Shown here piece by piece: positions 44,986 through 54,735 of a stretch of DNA of 64,000 nt. This DNA comes from Macrosoma leucophasiata (lineage: Eukaryota; Arthropoda; Insecta; Lepidoptera; Hedylidae). A model generated the notes under the pieces. It saw only the letters and a program-made list of their open reading frames with translations, searched no databases and had not been told where the DNA came from. The first letter of the stretch is position 1; each line of letters opens with the position of its first letter. The DNA lies in assembly GCA_036365455.1 (NCBI GenBank), contig JAWQUS010000017.1:12462001-12526000 (forward strand). The letters run 5' to 3'. The position numbers were made by a program, and so were the translations under genes.

Positions 44986-45900
44986 CTTTCGTGAGTATTA
45001 CTTTACGATTTTGTATACGCTTACACGGGATCGCTAAGCTGACGGGGGCGAGCTCACATGAAAGTGAGGTCAGCCCTTTGTACCAACGTATTTTTTCGCG
45101 ACGGCAATTTGTTTCACTGCGAGCCTGTGTCCATCGGCGACCGCGAGAGGCTAACGTATAGCGACCTGTCGTCGAAGTGAGTACATTTTTTGTTCAGGTA
45201 AGCCTTACAAGTGATTGTTTCTGTTTAATTATGATGTTAATGAATAGAAAATAGCTTGTGCAATATTTATTGATGGATTACTCACAAAAAGGATTTTGCT
45301 ACCGCAAACATAACTCTCACAATTGTAAGGGCTAAGCCTTTACTTAAGAAATTAAAAATATTTTCATAGAAATAAAAACTTGTTTTGTGCTTGGTTTTAG
45401 GTATTGTTTCGATGTTAAACAATCACTGTGAGCAGGAGAAATTTAATACTAAACGATGACGCTTTTTTCGCTGCAATTTATGACTCGGACTACAGTGGCG
45501 AAGACGATGAAGACGAAAATTGGTTTTGGATTAGCTGTGTAAAATATCCCAGGATCAAGATGGCGCCGATGCAGCGATTCTGGTTGCCATATATTACCGA
45601 AACAATGACCAGGGACCGATTTTTTCTGATTAGGACTAACTTACACATAGTTATCAAAGCAGATATTGCCGCTCAAGAGAAATCTCGAAATCGCCTTTGG
45701 ATAAATGTTTTTTTTTAACTATATCAAAAACTAAAATTATTTGAGTATAAATTAAACTAAATAACTGTTGATTTTATGATAATTATGACTGTTTTGATGA
45801 TGATTAAATTATACCTCTTGTATAAAATTGTCTCATTTGCCCACCCTTACAATCGTGAGTATACCAAAACTGGGCCCGATCCCTCACAATTGTGAGTATC
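44981..45900 (+). mobile_element. Candidate piggyBac-like element remnant
   Basis: Holds a truncated piggyBac-type transposase segment. A palindromic motif of the form CTCACAATTGTGAGTAT recurs at both sides: 44981-45000, 45316-45330, 45844-45863 and 45881-45900. These could be subterminal transposase-binding repeats. I could not identify TTAA target sites or clean terminal repeats, so the limits are provisional. Confidence 0.45.
45428..45718 (+). pseudogene. piggyBac-type transposase N-terminal fragment
   Basis: A short frame of about 96 codons. It has an acidic patch (DSDYSGEDDEDEN), then FWLPYITETMTRDRFFLIRT and a LHIVIKAD segment. The block with T-M-RDRFFLIR and LHIV resembles the start of the piggyBac (DDE_Tnp_1_7, PGBD-like) transposase domain. 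All catalytic aspartates lie beyond the truncation and are absent; the frame ends in NVFF at a poly-T run. A possible intron lies just upstream (GT at about 45198, TTTTAG at about 45401), but this is inference. The reported start is a GTG, so the true start is uncertain. Confidence 0.6.
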
Positions 45901-46150
45901 ATTAAAAACCGATTTTCAGTTTTCCTAACTTTTTTTCAATAACATATTCTTTTTCAGAGACTCCTAATAATCCAGAAACAGTAACTTTCATTTCGATATC
46001 CGTTGCCGTTAAACTCAATTATATATATAGATTACGATTTTTGTAACTCGATACCGATACGTATGTGAATAAACATTGAGAAACACTGTCATCAACTGGC
46101 GACTGTGAGTGTATCAAAGATAAAACCAGCGGAAACACGCCTTTATAGGC
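45901..46150. other. Unassigned spacer
   Basis: AT-rich; nothing recognised. Confidence 0.3.
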
Positions 46151-46152
46151 TA

Positions 46153-46979
46153 GGATCCCGCTGCAGAATTATTTCGTTCATCGAGATATGCTGTAACCTT
46201 ATTTTTTACGCATATTTATGATCTGGAGAACATATATCCACTAGGTTGCCTAGCAAAATATGGCTGGAAATATGTTTCGTATTTTTATTTTTTGGGGAAT
46301 ATTATTTTTTGACTGGTTTATTCAATAAAATATAGTCCTCTTCAAGGCAATACATAATAATATATATAAAGATAAAGACTGAAAAATCACGGCTGCCTTT
46401 GCGCATTTAGTCATAGTTACATAGTTTTTACTGGTGGTAGAGCTCCAGTGGCGGAGCTTGCGGGCGAAGGCACCACCGCATTACCTAATATATTAAATGG
46501 TAGTGTTCAGCACTATCGTGTTCCGGTCAGGTGGTAATGTACGGCACAGAGGCATAACACCTCAGGCCTCAGGAGTGGTAACGCATCTGCATTTTGACTT
46601 CGGTCTTTGTGTGGGTGTCTATAGGCTGCAGTCATCACTTAACATCAATGTGAACTGCATGCTTGTTTGCCACTTCCATAACATAAAAAAAAAAGTTCCG
46701 CCCCGATACATACTTATTTACGTGTTTATGTTCATAACGTACATTTATTATCAATATATCAAATTAAAGTATATTTGTTCTCATTATTATGAAATACGGG
46801 TGCAAAATGAAATTGGGCCGCAATTTAGGGTTAATGGCTGTTAAAGATAAAATAAATTATTTAAAAATACTAGCGGCCATATCAGGCAGTCTGGATACAA
46901 ATTCTCTAGAATCTCTAGATCATAAATAAATAGGTTTGCAGCATATCTCGATGAACGAAATAATTCTGCAGCGGGATCC
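46153..46979. mobile_element. TA-flanked MITE carrying a nested SINE
   Basis: Inverted termini GGATCCCGCTGCAGAATTAT... (left) and its reverse complement (right) match exactly over about 40 bp and then imperfectly to about 110 bp. TA flanks both ends (46151-46152 and 46980-46981), as for Tc1/mariner-type insertions. A Bm1-like SINE (46430-46694) sits inside; without it the element would be about 560 bp. There is no transposase. Confidence 0.87.
46430..46694 (+). mobile_element. Bm1-like SINE, full length, inside a MITE
   Basis: ACTGGTGGTAGAGCTCCAGT, CACCACCGCATTACCTAATA, GTTCCGGTCAGGTGGTAATG, ATAGGCTGCAGTCATCACTT and a long A tail. A short segment around the CCCTGTAATTTCC box is missing. Confidence 0.9.
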
Positions 46980-47019
46980 TAACCTAATTGAAGACAATAG
47001 ACAAAATTAACTGCCCCTA

Positions 47020-47491
47020 AAGGAGATGTTGCAAAAATGTATGGACCTCCGGCCATGTATTGTACACAATATCATTAACAGGCAAAATCAATATAAAAAC
47101 GTTTTTTACTGCATATTTTCACTTATTTAGCTTTGTTTGCAGTTACAAAATATTATTTGCAGTTAGAATTGCAACTCAAACCAATATGGCGAATATGGCA
47201 AGCGATGTCATTTTGACATTTTCATTTATTAAATTGTTTTTTGTACTTGGAGAAAAAAGTAATATTTTCAAAATACTATCGAAATCGATTGCATGTCTTA
47301 ATACTAAGAACTTAAACTAATCGATTTCCAATTTAAAGAAGCGTCGGCTGTATCGCCGCCATGTTGAATATGGTTGAAAATGATAAAATCGTGTGTTGAA
47401 TAAATTAATTGTATTTTTTTCGGATTCTTCTTCAATTTACCCATTTTTTGAGGACGTGTACGAACTAGAGCCGAGCTCGCAACATCTCCTT
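47020..47491. mobile_element. TA-flanked MITE (472 bp)
   Basis: Termini AAGGAGATGTTGC (47020-47032) and GCAACATCTCCTT (47479-47491) are exact inverted repeats, with TA outside each (47018-47019 and 47492-47493). The interior is AT-rich; the 86-codon frame at 47060-47320 shows no transposase features. Confidence 0.75.
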
Positions 47492-47602
47492 TATGGCATA
47501 TATTTTACGATCATTAACTGTACGAATTGTTTCACTGCCGCCATAAAATAGATATAAAGTTACGCACGTTGGGTAACAATACACTACACGTTTATTAGTG
47601 TA

Positions 47603-47713
47603 TCAAAGACTTAGGAATCGGCGGGCATGTATGAAGAGAATGATGAATGTAAAAGAAGCACGAGGTGTGTCATTACCGGGCTATCTGGAGCTCCGCATTC
47701 TCTACGTAAGGGA
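47603..47713 (+). mobile_element. RTE-type LINE 3' end fragment (type ii)
   Basis: AAGACTTAGGAATCGGCGGG and CATGTATGAAGAGAATGATG, to CATTCTCTACGTAAGGGA, corresponds to the end of the frame at 26968-27570. Degenerate. Confidence 0.75.
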
Positions 47714-47737
47714 TTTTTTATGACAATCACTGATCTA

Positions 47738-47895
47738 TTACTAGTGGGGCACCACCTCATTACCTTGCCGCTAAATGGTAGAGTTCAGCACTATCGTATT
47801 CCGATCTGGTTGTAATGTACGACCATGTAATTTCCGGCCTAAGAACTTTATAAATACCTCACGGGCATCAACATTGCAATCTCTGGTTTTAATGT
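47738..47895 (+). mobile_element. Bm1-like SINE fragment
   Basis: GGGGCACCACCTCATTACC, GCCGCTAAATGGTAGAGTTC, GTATTCCGATCTGGTTGTAA and CATGTAATTTCCGGC. Diverged, with the 3' part unclear. Confidence 0.65.
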
Positions 47896-47924
47896 AGAAG
47901 ACTGGAAGCAAATAACTATAAAAG

Positions 47925-48002
47925 ACAAACAACCAGACAAACAGATCGACGCACGAGTGATCTTGTAAGGGTGGGTGCCTTTTGAGGTACTTACGGAACA
48001 AT
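47925..48002 (+). repeat. Family E repeat tail
   Basis: AACAACCAGACAAACAGATC, CGCACGAGTGATCTTGTAAG and TACTTACGGAACAA match the 3' end of 35392-36018. Confidence 0.65.
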
Positions 48003-48302
48003 TAAAAACAATGTGTTGATGACTGACAATGTGACGCAGTAATCAGTTCCGCTCACATTTTCATTCGCAACACGGCGCGCGGTCCTCACACAAACGGACT
48101 TTTATAATAAAACGCATAAACATTCCACAAATCAGGATTATTCTCGTATAAAATTACGTACGTGTAAGATTACGCGTTAGCTAATGACGCACTTGACTAT
48201 CACAAGCCTGGCAGAGGGATTTGAAAGTTTCTCATGTCGAGTCAGCCACTACAATGAACACTAGATGGGACTAGTTCACGATCAGCAAGAAAGTTATGAA
48301 GT
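48003..48302. other. Unassigned stretch
   Basis: Nothing recognised; a GC-rich patch CAACACGGCGCGCGGTCC lies at 48068-48085. Confidence 0.3.
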
Positions 48303-48580
48303 ACTAGCTGACCTGGCAAACTTCGTATTGCCTCAGAATGAAATATTGTGTCAAAGGTTTGATATATACTACTAGACTACTTGTAAGGGAATTATAATAT
48401 AATAAAATTAATTATGGTTTTTACTACTTCCCTACGATTTCTTCTTATTTCCTCACCTTTTAAATCTTCCCTGGACTTCCAGAAATTTATTCAAAACAAA
48501 ATTAGCCAAATCGGTTTAGCCGTTCTCGAGTTTTAGCGAGACTAACGAACAGCAATTGATTTGTTTATATATATAGAAGA
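48303..48580 (+). repeat. Family B repeat, first of a tandem pair
   Basis: CTAGCTGACCTGGCAAACTT to TATATATATAGAAGA, directly followed by another copy. A short AAGGGAATTATAATATAATA insertion interrupts it at about 48387. Confidence 0.85.
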
Positions 48581-49065
48581 CTAGCTGACCAGGCAAACTT
48601 CGTATTGCCTCAGAATTAAATAAAGTGTCATAGGTTTAATAGATACGGATTATTTGTATGGGAAAATGAAATTGTGGTTTTTACTGTTTCCCTTCAATTT
48701 CTTCATATTTTCTTACCTTTTAAACCTTCCCTGAGCTTCCAGAAATAATTCAAAACCAAAATTAGCCAAATCGGTCCAGACGTACTCGAGTTTTAGGGAG
48801 ACTAACGAACAGCAATTGATTTTGATATATAAATAAATAAATAATAATAAAATACGCTTACACTCACAGCCCCACAGTAGGTATAAACCTGTGTCGTGGG
48901 TGCCGTTGTACACATACAACACATACACAAACACCCAGACCCGAAACAAATATCTATAGGCCATACAAATATTTGTCCCGGTGCGGGGATCGAACCCGCG
49001 ACCCTTCGAATCAAACGGTCATCTCACACCGCTGGTCCAACTGGGTCGTCTATATATATAGAAGA
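48581..49065 (+). repeat. Family B repeat, second of a pair, tail split by a SINE
   Basis: CTAGCTGACCAGGCAAACTT to AACAGCAATTGATTTTGATA at 48829. The TATATATATAGAAGA tail reappears at 49051-49065 on the far side of a minus-strand SINE. Confidence 0.85.
48830..49050 (-). mobile_element. tRNA-derived SINE (family 1) inside a family B tail
   Basis: On the minus strand: GACGACCCAGTTGGACCAGC (A-box region), B box GGGTTCGATCCCCGC, TTTCGGGTCTGGGTGTTTGT, GGCACCCACGACACAGG, and a (TTTA)n-like tail at the left. Well preserved. Confidence 0.88.
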
Positions 49066-49158
49066 ATATATAGATAAGATTTAATTTATAATTATGATAA
49101 TGAAACTTACCTAATATTAACCAATGGTGGTTTGACGGTGGCTGTTACGTTAAGTATT

Positions 49159-49388
49159 TTTTTATATAATGAAAGTGGCAAACAAGCATGCAGTTCACAT
49201 TGATGTTGAGTGATGACTGCAGCCTATAGACACCCACACAAAGGACCAGAGGTCAAAATGCAGTTGCGTTACCACTTCTGAGGCCTAAGGTGTTATGCCT
49301 CTGTGCCGGAAATTAGAAGGCCGTACAATACCACCTGACCGGTACACGATAGTGCTGAACACTACCATTTAGCGCCAAGTATATTAGA
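49159..49388 (-). mobile_element. Bm1-like SINE, 5'-truncated
   Basis: TATATAATGAAAGTGGCAAA, TGATGACTGCAGCCTATAGA, GATAGTGCTGAACACTACCA, ending AGCGCCAAGTATATTAGATA. The GGTGGTAGAGCTC head is missing. Confidence 0.88.
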
Positions 49389-49727
49389 TACTGTAGGTAG
49401 GTCGATCGTACAATTACCCCTAAAAATGGGTCTTACTTTGAATATTTTCAGTGTCATAACTAATAATGGTAGTAGTAGTAGTAGGTAGATAGTTGCAGAG
49501 GCAATAAAAACACAGTCAATAGTGACACAGTTCACTATAAATGCTGTATGACTGTATCTTACAAACATCTACAAAAAAACAAAGATTGAGATAGAAATCT
49601 TTGGTACTTAAATATAGTTGAACTGCCATTGCTGAAGAATAAACTGTTATGCCTCTGTGCCCAAAATTACGGGGCGGGCTTATAACATGTAACTTAAAAA
49701 CATTACTAAGAAATCGTCGTGTGAATG
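49389..49727. other. Mostly unassigned, with a SINE scrap
   Basis: 49646-49680 (TGTTATGCCTCTGTGCCCAA) is a reversed piece of the Bm1-like SINE. A TAG trinucleotide run lies at about 49469-49485. Otherwise unrecognised. Confidence 0.4.
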
Positions 49728-50018
49728 CATAGAGCAACACGGGGCACCGGGCGCGCGGACTAGAGGGGAGTAGCCATAGCGTTTATTACCGATGCAAAAC
49801 AGTCTGTCATTTTTGCGGGGGGAAATGCGTGCGACACACACGCACACTACAAAAATCGTCTATTACTACGAAACTCACACCTTGACTTTAACAAAATACA
49901 GAAACAATTTCACGCACACATTTAAACATCTAGGCGACAGGTATAGGCCCATTTGGGCTTGTACTTTGACAGAGGTGAAAGCCTGCATATGGCTACTCCC
50001 CTCCGGTGTTGCTCTATG
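49728..50018. mobile_element. Short inverted-repeat element (291 bp)
   Basis: The left end CATAGAGCAACAC followed, after a ~20-base GC-rich interruption, by GAGGGGAGTAGCCATA pairs with the reverse of GGCTACTCCCCTCCGGTGTT and GCTCTATG at the right. TA lies just inside each edge (GCATAGAGC and GCTCTATG), consistent with a TA target. The 116-codon frame at 49792 is not recognisable. Confidence 0.7.
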
Positions 50019-50881
50019 TGTGTATGTAGGCAAAAATACACGTATTTATTACCGACTTGTACAGAAGTATATGCGTATATATATCCATGTCTATATTTCA
50101 CGAAAAAATAATGACATACCTATTTTAAACCAGATTGAATAATATAACACCGGTAAATAAATTAAAAGCATCACATTATTAAATTCCAAATTCCAAAAAA
50201 AATATTTCTCCTTGACACGCCACTCCGGATTACGAACAGTATCAGGAATCAGGAACTGTCTGTTTAGACTCGCCAGACATCGCTATGTCGATGTCATTCT
50301 AATAAAGTAGAAAACAAGTCTTCAGTTTCACTAAAGTTAAATTAATTGAGACGTTAACAACTAGCCGGCATTTCGTAAATTACATAAACACTCGGCACTC
50401 ATTTAAAAATAGAAACATCAACATGACAAAGTTCATATTTTGGTTTTAGGAAGTGTTAAGAAATTTATGAAAATTTAATTTGAGTGTATATTTTATATGA
50501 AATCATATAAAAGGGAAACGCATTTTAGGTAGTGTGTCTCATCACTCCTATGTCTTTTTCTATTCTGCGCAATTGACAATGCAACTGACAATAGAACTAC
50601 TCGAAAAAAATATCTAATGTACGTTTATGAATAAGTTCATTTGTTCAAATGTTTTTCCTTTCAACAATGAAGATAAGTAGCCTACGAATAAGTTATTAGG
50701 AAGTATAAACAGTCATAAAAAACCCTAGGTATCGCCAAAATTGTTCAAAATTTGTATATATTCTTTCAGCGTGTTGTCCGCAAAATGCAATTGACAGCTC
50801 AGGCTTCGGTGGAGGAGGCATGCATCGTCAGTTGAGAAAGGGTAGGGTATCTTCATTTTTTTGTAATTTTTAATGTTTTTA
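50019..50881. other. Unassigned AT-rich stretch
   Basis: Nothing recognised. Confidence 0.3.
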
Positions 50882-51090
50882 TAATGTAATTTAAGTGGGA
50901 AACAAGCATGCAGTTCACATTGATGTTCTCGTAAGTGATGACTGCAGCCTATAGACACCCACACGAAGACCAAGTTCAAAATGCAGGTGTGTTACCACTC
51001 CTCGAGGCCTAAGGTGTTATCCCTCTGTGTCGGAAATTACAGGGCCGTACAATGTAATACACCTTTTTTTTTTGTTTCTTTTTTTTATAT
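50882..51090 (-). mobile_element. Bm1-like SINE, 3' half, plus T-rich run
   Basis: TTTAAGTGGGAAACAAGCAT, TGACTGCAGCCTATAGACAC, CTCGAGGCCTAAGGTGTTAT and TTACAGGGCCGTACAAT, ending before a T-rich tract at 51061-51090. Confidence 0.85.
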
Positions 51091-51142
51091 AAATTGAGAA
51101 CAGTGCCTTTAGGTATGTTTAATATTCCTATAATTATTCATT

Positions 51143-51462
51143 CACTAGCGACCCGCCCCGGCTTCGCGCAGGTGTAATTTTATTATAATTTGATGTCATT
51201 TTCATTCGTCAATTCCTAGCGATTCATCTGTTAAAAACGATGATGGCGCGGATGCTATATATCGCACCCGCACCCATCGCACCAACTGTCAATGAATGAC
51301 CGTCATGAAGGTTTACTTTTCTACGTTTACTCTACACTATTTTTTCCGGACAATTATTGGTAATTGGTAACAATAAAAAAGTACTAGCGAAATCAGTCCA
51401 GCCGTTCTCAAGTTTTGCGCCTTTTTTAACACATTTAGCGATTCATTTTTATTTGTATATAT
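51143..51462 (+). repeat. Family F interspersed repeat
   Basis: CACTAGCGACCCGCCCCGGC, CGCGCAGGTGTAATTTTATT, GAAATCAGTCCAGCCGTTCT and a TTTTATTTGTATATATG end. It abuts a family B copy with only a base or two between. The related head at 39364 and a reversed scrap at 36101 support it as a family. Confidence 0.7.
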
Positions 51463-51464
51463 GT

Positions 51465-51716
51465 ACTAGCTGACCCGGCAAACTTCGTATTGCCTCAGAA
51501 TGTAATAATGTGTCAAAGGTTTGATAGATATGGACTATTTGTATGGGAAAATGCAATTGTGGTTTTTACTATTTCCCTTCAAGTTCTTACCTTTTAAACC
51601 TTCCCTGGACTTCCAAAAATAATTCAAAACCAAAATTAGCCAAATCCACCCGTTCTCGAGTTTTAGCAAGACTAACGAACAACAATTGTTTTTTTTATAT
51701 ATATATAGATAGAAGA
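51465..51716 (+). repeat. Family B interspersed repeat
   Basis: CTAGCTGACCCGGCAAACTT to GACTAACGAACAACAATTGT and a TATATATATAGATAGAAGA tail. Confidence 0.85.
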
Positions 51717-52020
51717 TAGCGGATATGTGATGGCTGATTTTCGTGTAATAGATATTGTAACGGGAAGTGTCGCTCATACATACCGTAAAATGATCGTGGC
51801 GGTGCGTTATGAAACTCGATAAGCTTCATATTTGTGTCGTAGGTCAATTTGTGGCCTAGGTCAACTAAGAAGGTAAATCAGAACGTCACTTGGTCAATGA
51901 CCGGCGATGTAACACCTTAATGAAGAAAGATCGAGTGAAGAAATAAATGTTTTCTCAGCTACCATAATTAAACATTTCATTTTAAATCTTGATTTCATTT
52001 TTTAGTTACAAATGCGAGTT
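51717..52020. other. Unassigned stretch
   Basis: Nothing recognised. Confidence 0.3.
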
Positions 52021-52440
52021 TTGAGTATAAAAAATACGCTGTATTGCTTTATGGGTGCCAGACATGGAGGGTGACCCAAGACATCACACGGTGAATCCAG
52101 GTCTTTATAAACAGATGCCTACGACAGATCCTGGGTGGAAAAGATCTCCTATGGAATCTTTGTCGCGAAATCCCGATAGGTCCGCAAATCATACGCCGCA
52201 AATGGACATGGATTGGCCACACTCTCATTGGAATACCTCGCGACCACATCCCTAGACAAGCTCTTTAATGGACTCCACAGGGGAAGAGGAAATATAGCCG
52301 TCCCAAATACACTTGAAGACGTGCAGTAGCGACAGAAATTAAGACTATCGGGCTGACATGGGTCCTAGGTGAAGCGCGCAGCCCATGACAAATCGCGATG
52401 GCGGAGTATCGTGGACGCCCTCTGCCCCATCTAGGGAAAA
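52021..52440 (+). pseudogene. LINE C-terminus (type iii), degenerate
   Basis: One frame starting at 52027 keeps, despite four stops, the segments AVLLYGCQTWRVTQDITR, VFINRCLRQILGGK, IRRKWTWIGHTLIG, PRQAL then W-PQGKRKYSRPKY, RRAVATEIKTIGLTW and AEYRGRPLPH. This is the post-RT region of an RTE-like insect LINE: the order LYG-TW, INRCLR-IL, RRKW-WIGHTL, PQGKR--RP and A-C-P near the end is typical. It differs in sequence from types i and ii, so at least three such LINE lineages are present. 5'-truncated and non-functional. Confidence 0.82.
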
Positions 52441-52779
52441 TAGGACATTAAGTCAAGTAAGTCAACGCATTTCGCAGATACAAGTAAATTAAATATTACT
52501 GTTATTGTTTAATTTGACTATTGTTCAAATTATAGCAGACCAATTTTAGTTATGAAATTATACTTGATAATCATAACATAAAAGGTTGAATGCCTTAGTG
52601 ACGTCGAATTATAGTTGAAATTTGATACGCTAGCTGAGGTTAACATACAAATAAAAAAAGTTATGTTGCCTCGTGGAGTCATAAAATTAAAAATATAAAT
52701 TATAGTACAATAAAATAAAATGCTTAATAGAAAAATAAACTTAATAAAAACAATGACGAGAGATATATACATAGGTAGA
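52441..52779. other. Unassigned AT-rich stretch
   Basis: Nothing recognised. Confidence 0.3.
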
Positions 52780-53057
52780 GGTGGTAGAGCTCCAGTGACA
52801 GAGCTCGCGAGCATAGGCACCACCGCATTACCTAATATACTTGCCGCTAAATGATAGTGTTTAGCACTATCGTGTTCCGGTCAGGTGGTAATGTACGGCT
52901 CTGTAATTTCCGGCACAGAGACATAACATCTTAGGCCTAAGGAGTGGTAACGCATCTGCATTTTGACCTTGGTCTTTGTGTAGGTGTCTATAGGCTGCAG
53001 TCATCACTTAACATCAATGTGAACTGCATGCTTGTTTGCCACTTACATTACATAAAA
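52780..53057 (+). mobile_element. Bm1-like SINE, full length
   Basis: GGTGGTAGAGCTCCAGTGAC, CACCACCGCATTACCTAATA, GTTCCGGTCAGGTGGTAATG, ATAGGCTGCAGTCATCACTT and CACTTACATTACATAAAAAG. One of the best-preserved copies. Confidence 0.92.
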
Positions 53058-53174
53058 AGGTATCTCTACATGAAATCGCATTACATAAGTTAAAGGATCG
53101 AAAATACCTATAAAGCTAAATTGAAATCCTAGCTGACCACAATGCTTGCTTACTGTTACGCTTGAAAAAGTAAT

Positions 53175-53630
53175 GAACATAACTTCACGCCTGTCATCCC
53201 CGAAGGGGTAGGCAGAAGTAAATTTCATGCATTAAATCATGAGTGCCCATAGGTAACAGGTGCGGTGCCTGTTGATGTCTCCAGTCACATTACTAAGCTT
53301 CGAGGTACTGGGCAAGTTCCAGAAAATGCAGAAATCTCAATAGAACCAGAGATTCTTTCTTTGTGTATTTTATTAAGGGAAGCGCTGGTATCTGTTACTA
53401 CTTTTTTTTACTTTTACAGGTCTATATCAACGATCATCTTATAATGTATAATTTAAGTGACATATTATATAGCAGCTAATTAAGCAGTGAGAATGTGCCA
53501 TTTTTGTTTCATCAATAAATGATTTATTATATTATTATTTGATGAAAGATTTTCCACCATTATCTCTGACAGCCCCGATCCGGGATCAGCGTAGCATTAG
53601 TGGCCTGCCACCACTAGACTACTAAGGCAG
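53175..53630 (-). mobile_element. tRNA-derived SINE (family 2), interrupted
   Basis: The tail part (ACTTCACGCCTGTCATCCCC) and body (GAGGTACTGGGCAAGTTCCA) occupy 53175-53346. The tRNA-like head (CCCCGATCCGGGATCAGCGT, TAGACTACTAAGGCAGTTT) follows at 53571-53630 after ~220 bp of unrelated AT-rich sequence. The middle is probably an insertion. Confidence 0.7.
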
Positions 53631-53764
53631 TTTAAAGTAACAAAATGAAAAAAAAAATACAATTATAAATTTTAGCGTCTATATTCATTAGCAGATAAAT
53701 TTTTATTTCGAATTACTGTCATTTAAATAGTGTCCAAATTAATACAAATGGAGATAAGGAGCAC

Positions 53765-53794
53765 ATAAAACACCTTGTATACAAGGTGTTTTAT
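53765..53794. repeat. Perfect 30-bp palindrome
   Basis: ATAAAACACCTTGTA (53765-53779) is followed immediately by its reverse complement TACAAGGTGTTTTAT, with no spacer. Single occurrence. Confidence 0.9.
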
Positions 53795-54085
53795 AGAACA
53801 CATAATCTATGGAAGATCATACACAACACTGTGAAAAACGTATTAAAGAAGACATCTCAAATTTTAAACACTAAACAAACAACGTCTAATGAATATGAGG
53901 TGAAAAAATGATCAAAAGAAATTTTAGACGACCAGCGGCTCCATTATCGTAATTGCTAGCAACATGTTCCACGGAACAGGAGACGCGTGACATGTGTCTG
54001 TGTCCAGTCAGAGGGCCACTACAAGCCTGGTGTTTACAGGGGTCGACTTTCGTTTCGATTTTAGGACGATTTTATGTTAAAATAC
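53795..54085. other. Unassigned stretch
   Basis: Nothing recognised. Confidence 0.3.
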
Positions 54086-54231
54086 TAAGCCGCCTGGGTT
54101 GCACCACCATATTTGTTAGTTATTGTAACATTTTACATCCTTCTCGAACTTGAACAGTTTTCTATAAGTTAGAAAAGGATGTGTTACAATTACTTTATCT
54201 TTAACAAATACGTGGTGCAACCTAGGCTAAG
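54086..54231. mobile_element. Short MITE with GGTTGCACCA ends
   Basis: CTAAGCCGCCTGGGTTGCAC at the left and ACTTAGCCTAGGTTGCACCA when the right end is reversed. Inner GTAACATTTTACATCCTTCT pairs with AAGGATGTGTTACAATTAC. Same family as 20523-20670. Confidence 0.8.
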
Positions 54232-54408
54232 TATTAGTAACGGGGCAAAAGTGTTATCAGTCATTCAAAGTGGCCCCACAAGTTTGGCAGATAGCGACAC
54301 TTAGGTATCGTCATACGTCAAAACTGATCAAAACTTGTAAGCAACACTTTGTCTGCTAACTTCAATTAAAAATTGAAATTCGTAGTACGACTTCTTTATC
54401 AGAGTTAC
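54232..54408. other. Spacer
   Basis: Short unassigned stretch. Confidence 0.3.
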
Positions 54409-54606
54409 GAGTCAGTTGGTCCAGCGGTGTGGGACGACCGTTTGAAGCGAGGTCACGGGTTCAATCCTCGTACCGAGACCAATATTTGTATGGCCTACAG
54501 ATATTTGTTTCGGGTCTGGGTGTTTGTGTATGTGTTGTGGGTGAACAACGCCACCCAAGACACAGGTTTATACCCAGTATGGGGTGTGAGTGTAAGCGTA
54601 TTTATT
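54409..54606 (+). mobile_element. tRNA-derived SINE (family 1), diverged
   Basis: A-box region GTTGGTCCAGCGGTGTGG, B box GGGTTCAATCCTCG, body TTTCGGGTCTGGGTGTTTGT, end GAGTGTAAGCGTATTTAT. Confidence 0.85.
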
Positions 54607-54649
54607 TATTTATCGACCGTTCTATGAAAGTTACTCTGCTGCTCAATTA

Positions 54650-54735
54650 CTTTTTTTTATCGAAAGTGACAAACAAGCATTTAGTTCAGATGAATGTTAA
54701 GTGGTGACTGCAGCCTATAGACATCTACAGAAAAA
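54650..54735 (-). mobile_element. Bm1-like SINE tail fragment
   Basis: GAAAGTGACAAACAAGCATT, then GTGACTGCAGCCTATAGACA. Only the 3' ~80 bp remain, behind a T-rich run. Confidence 0.75.
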
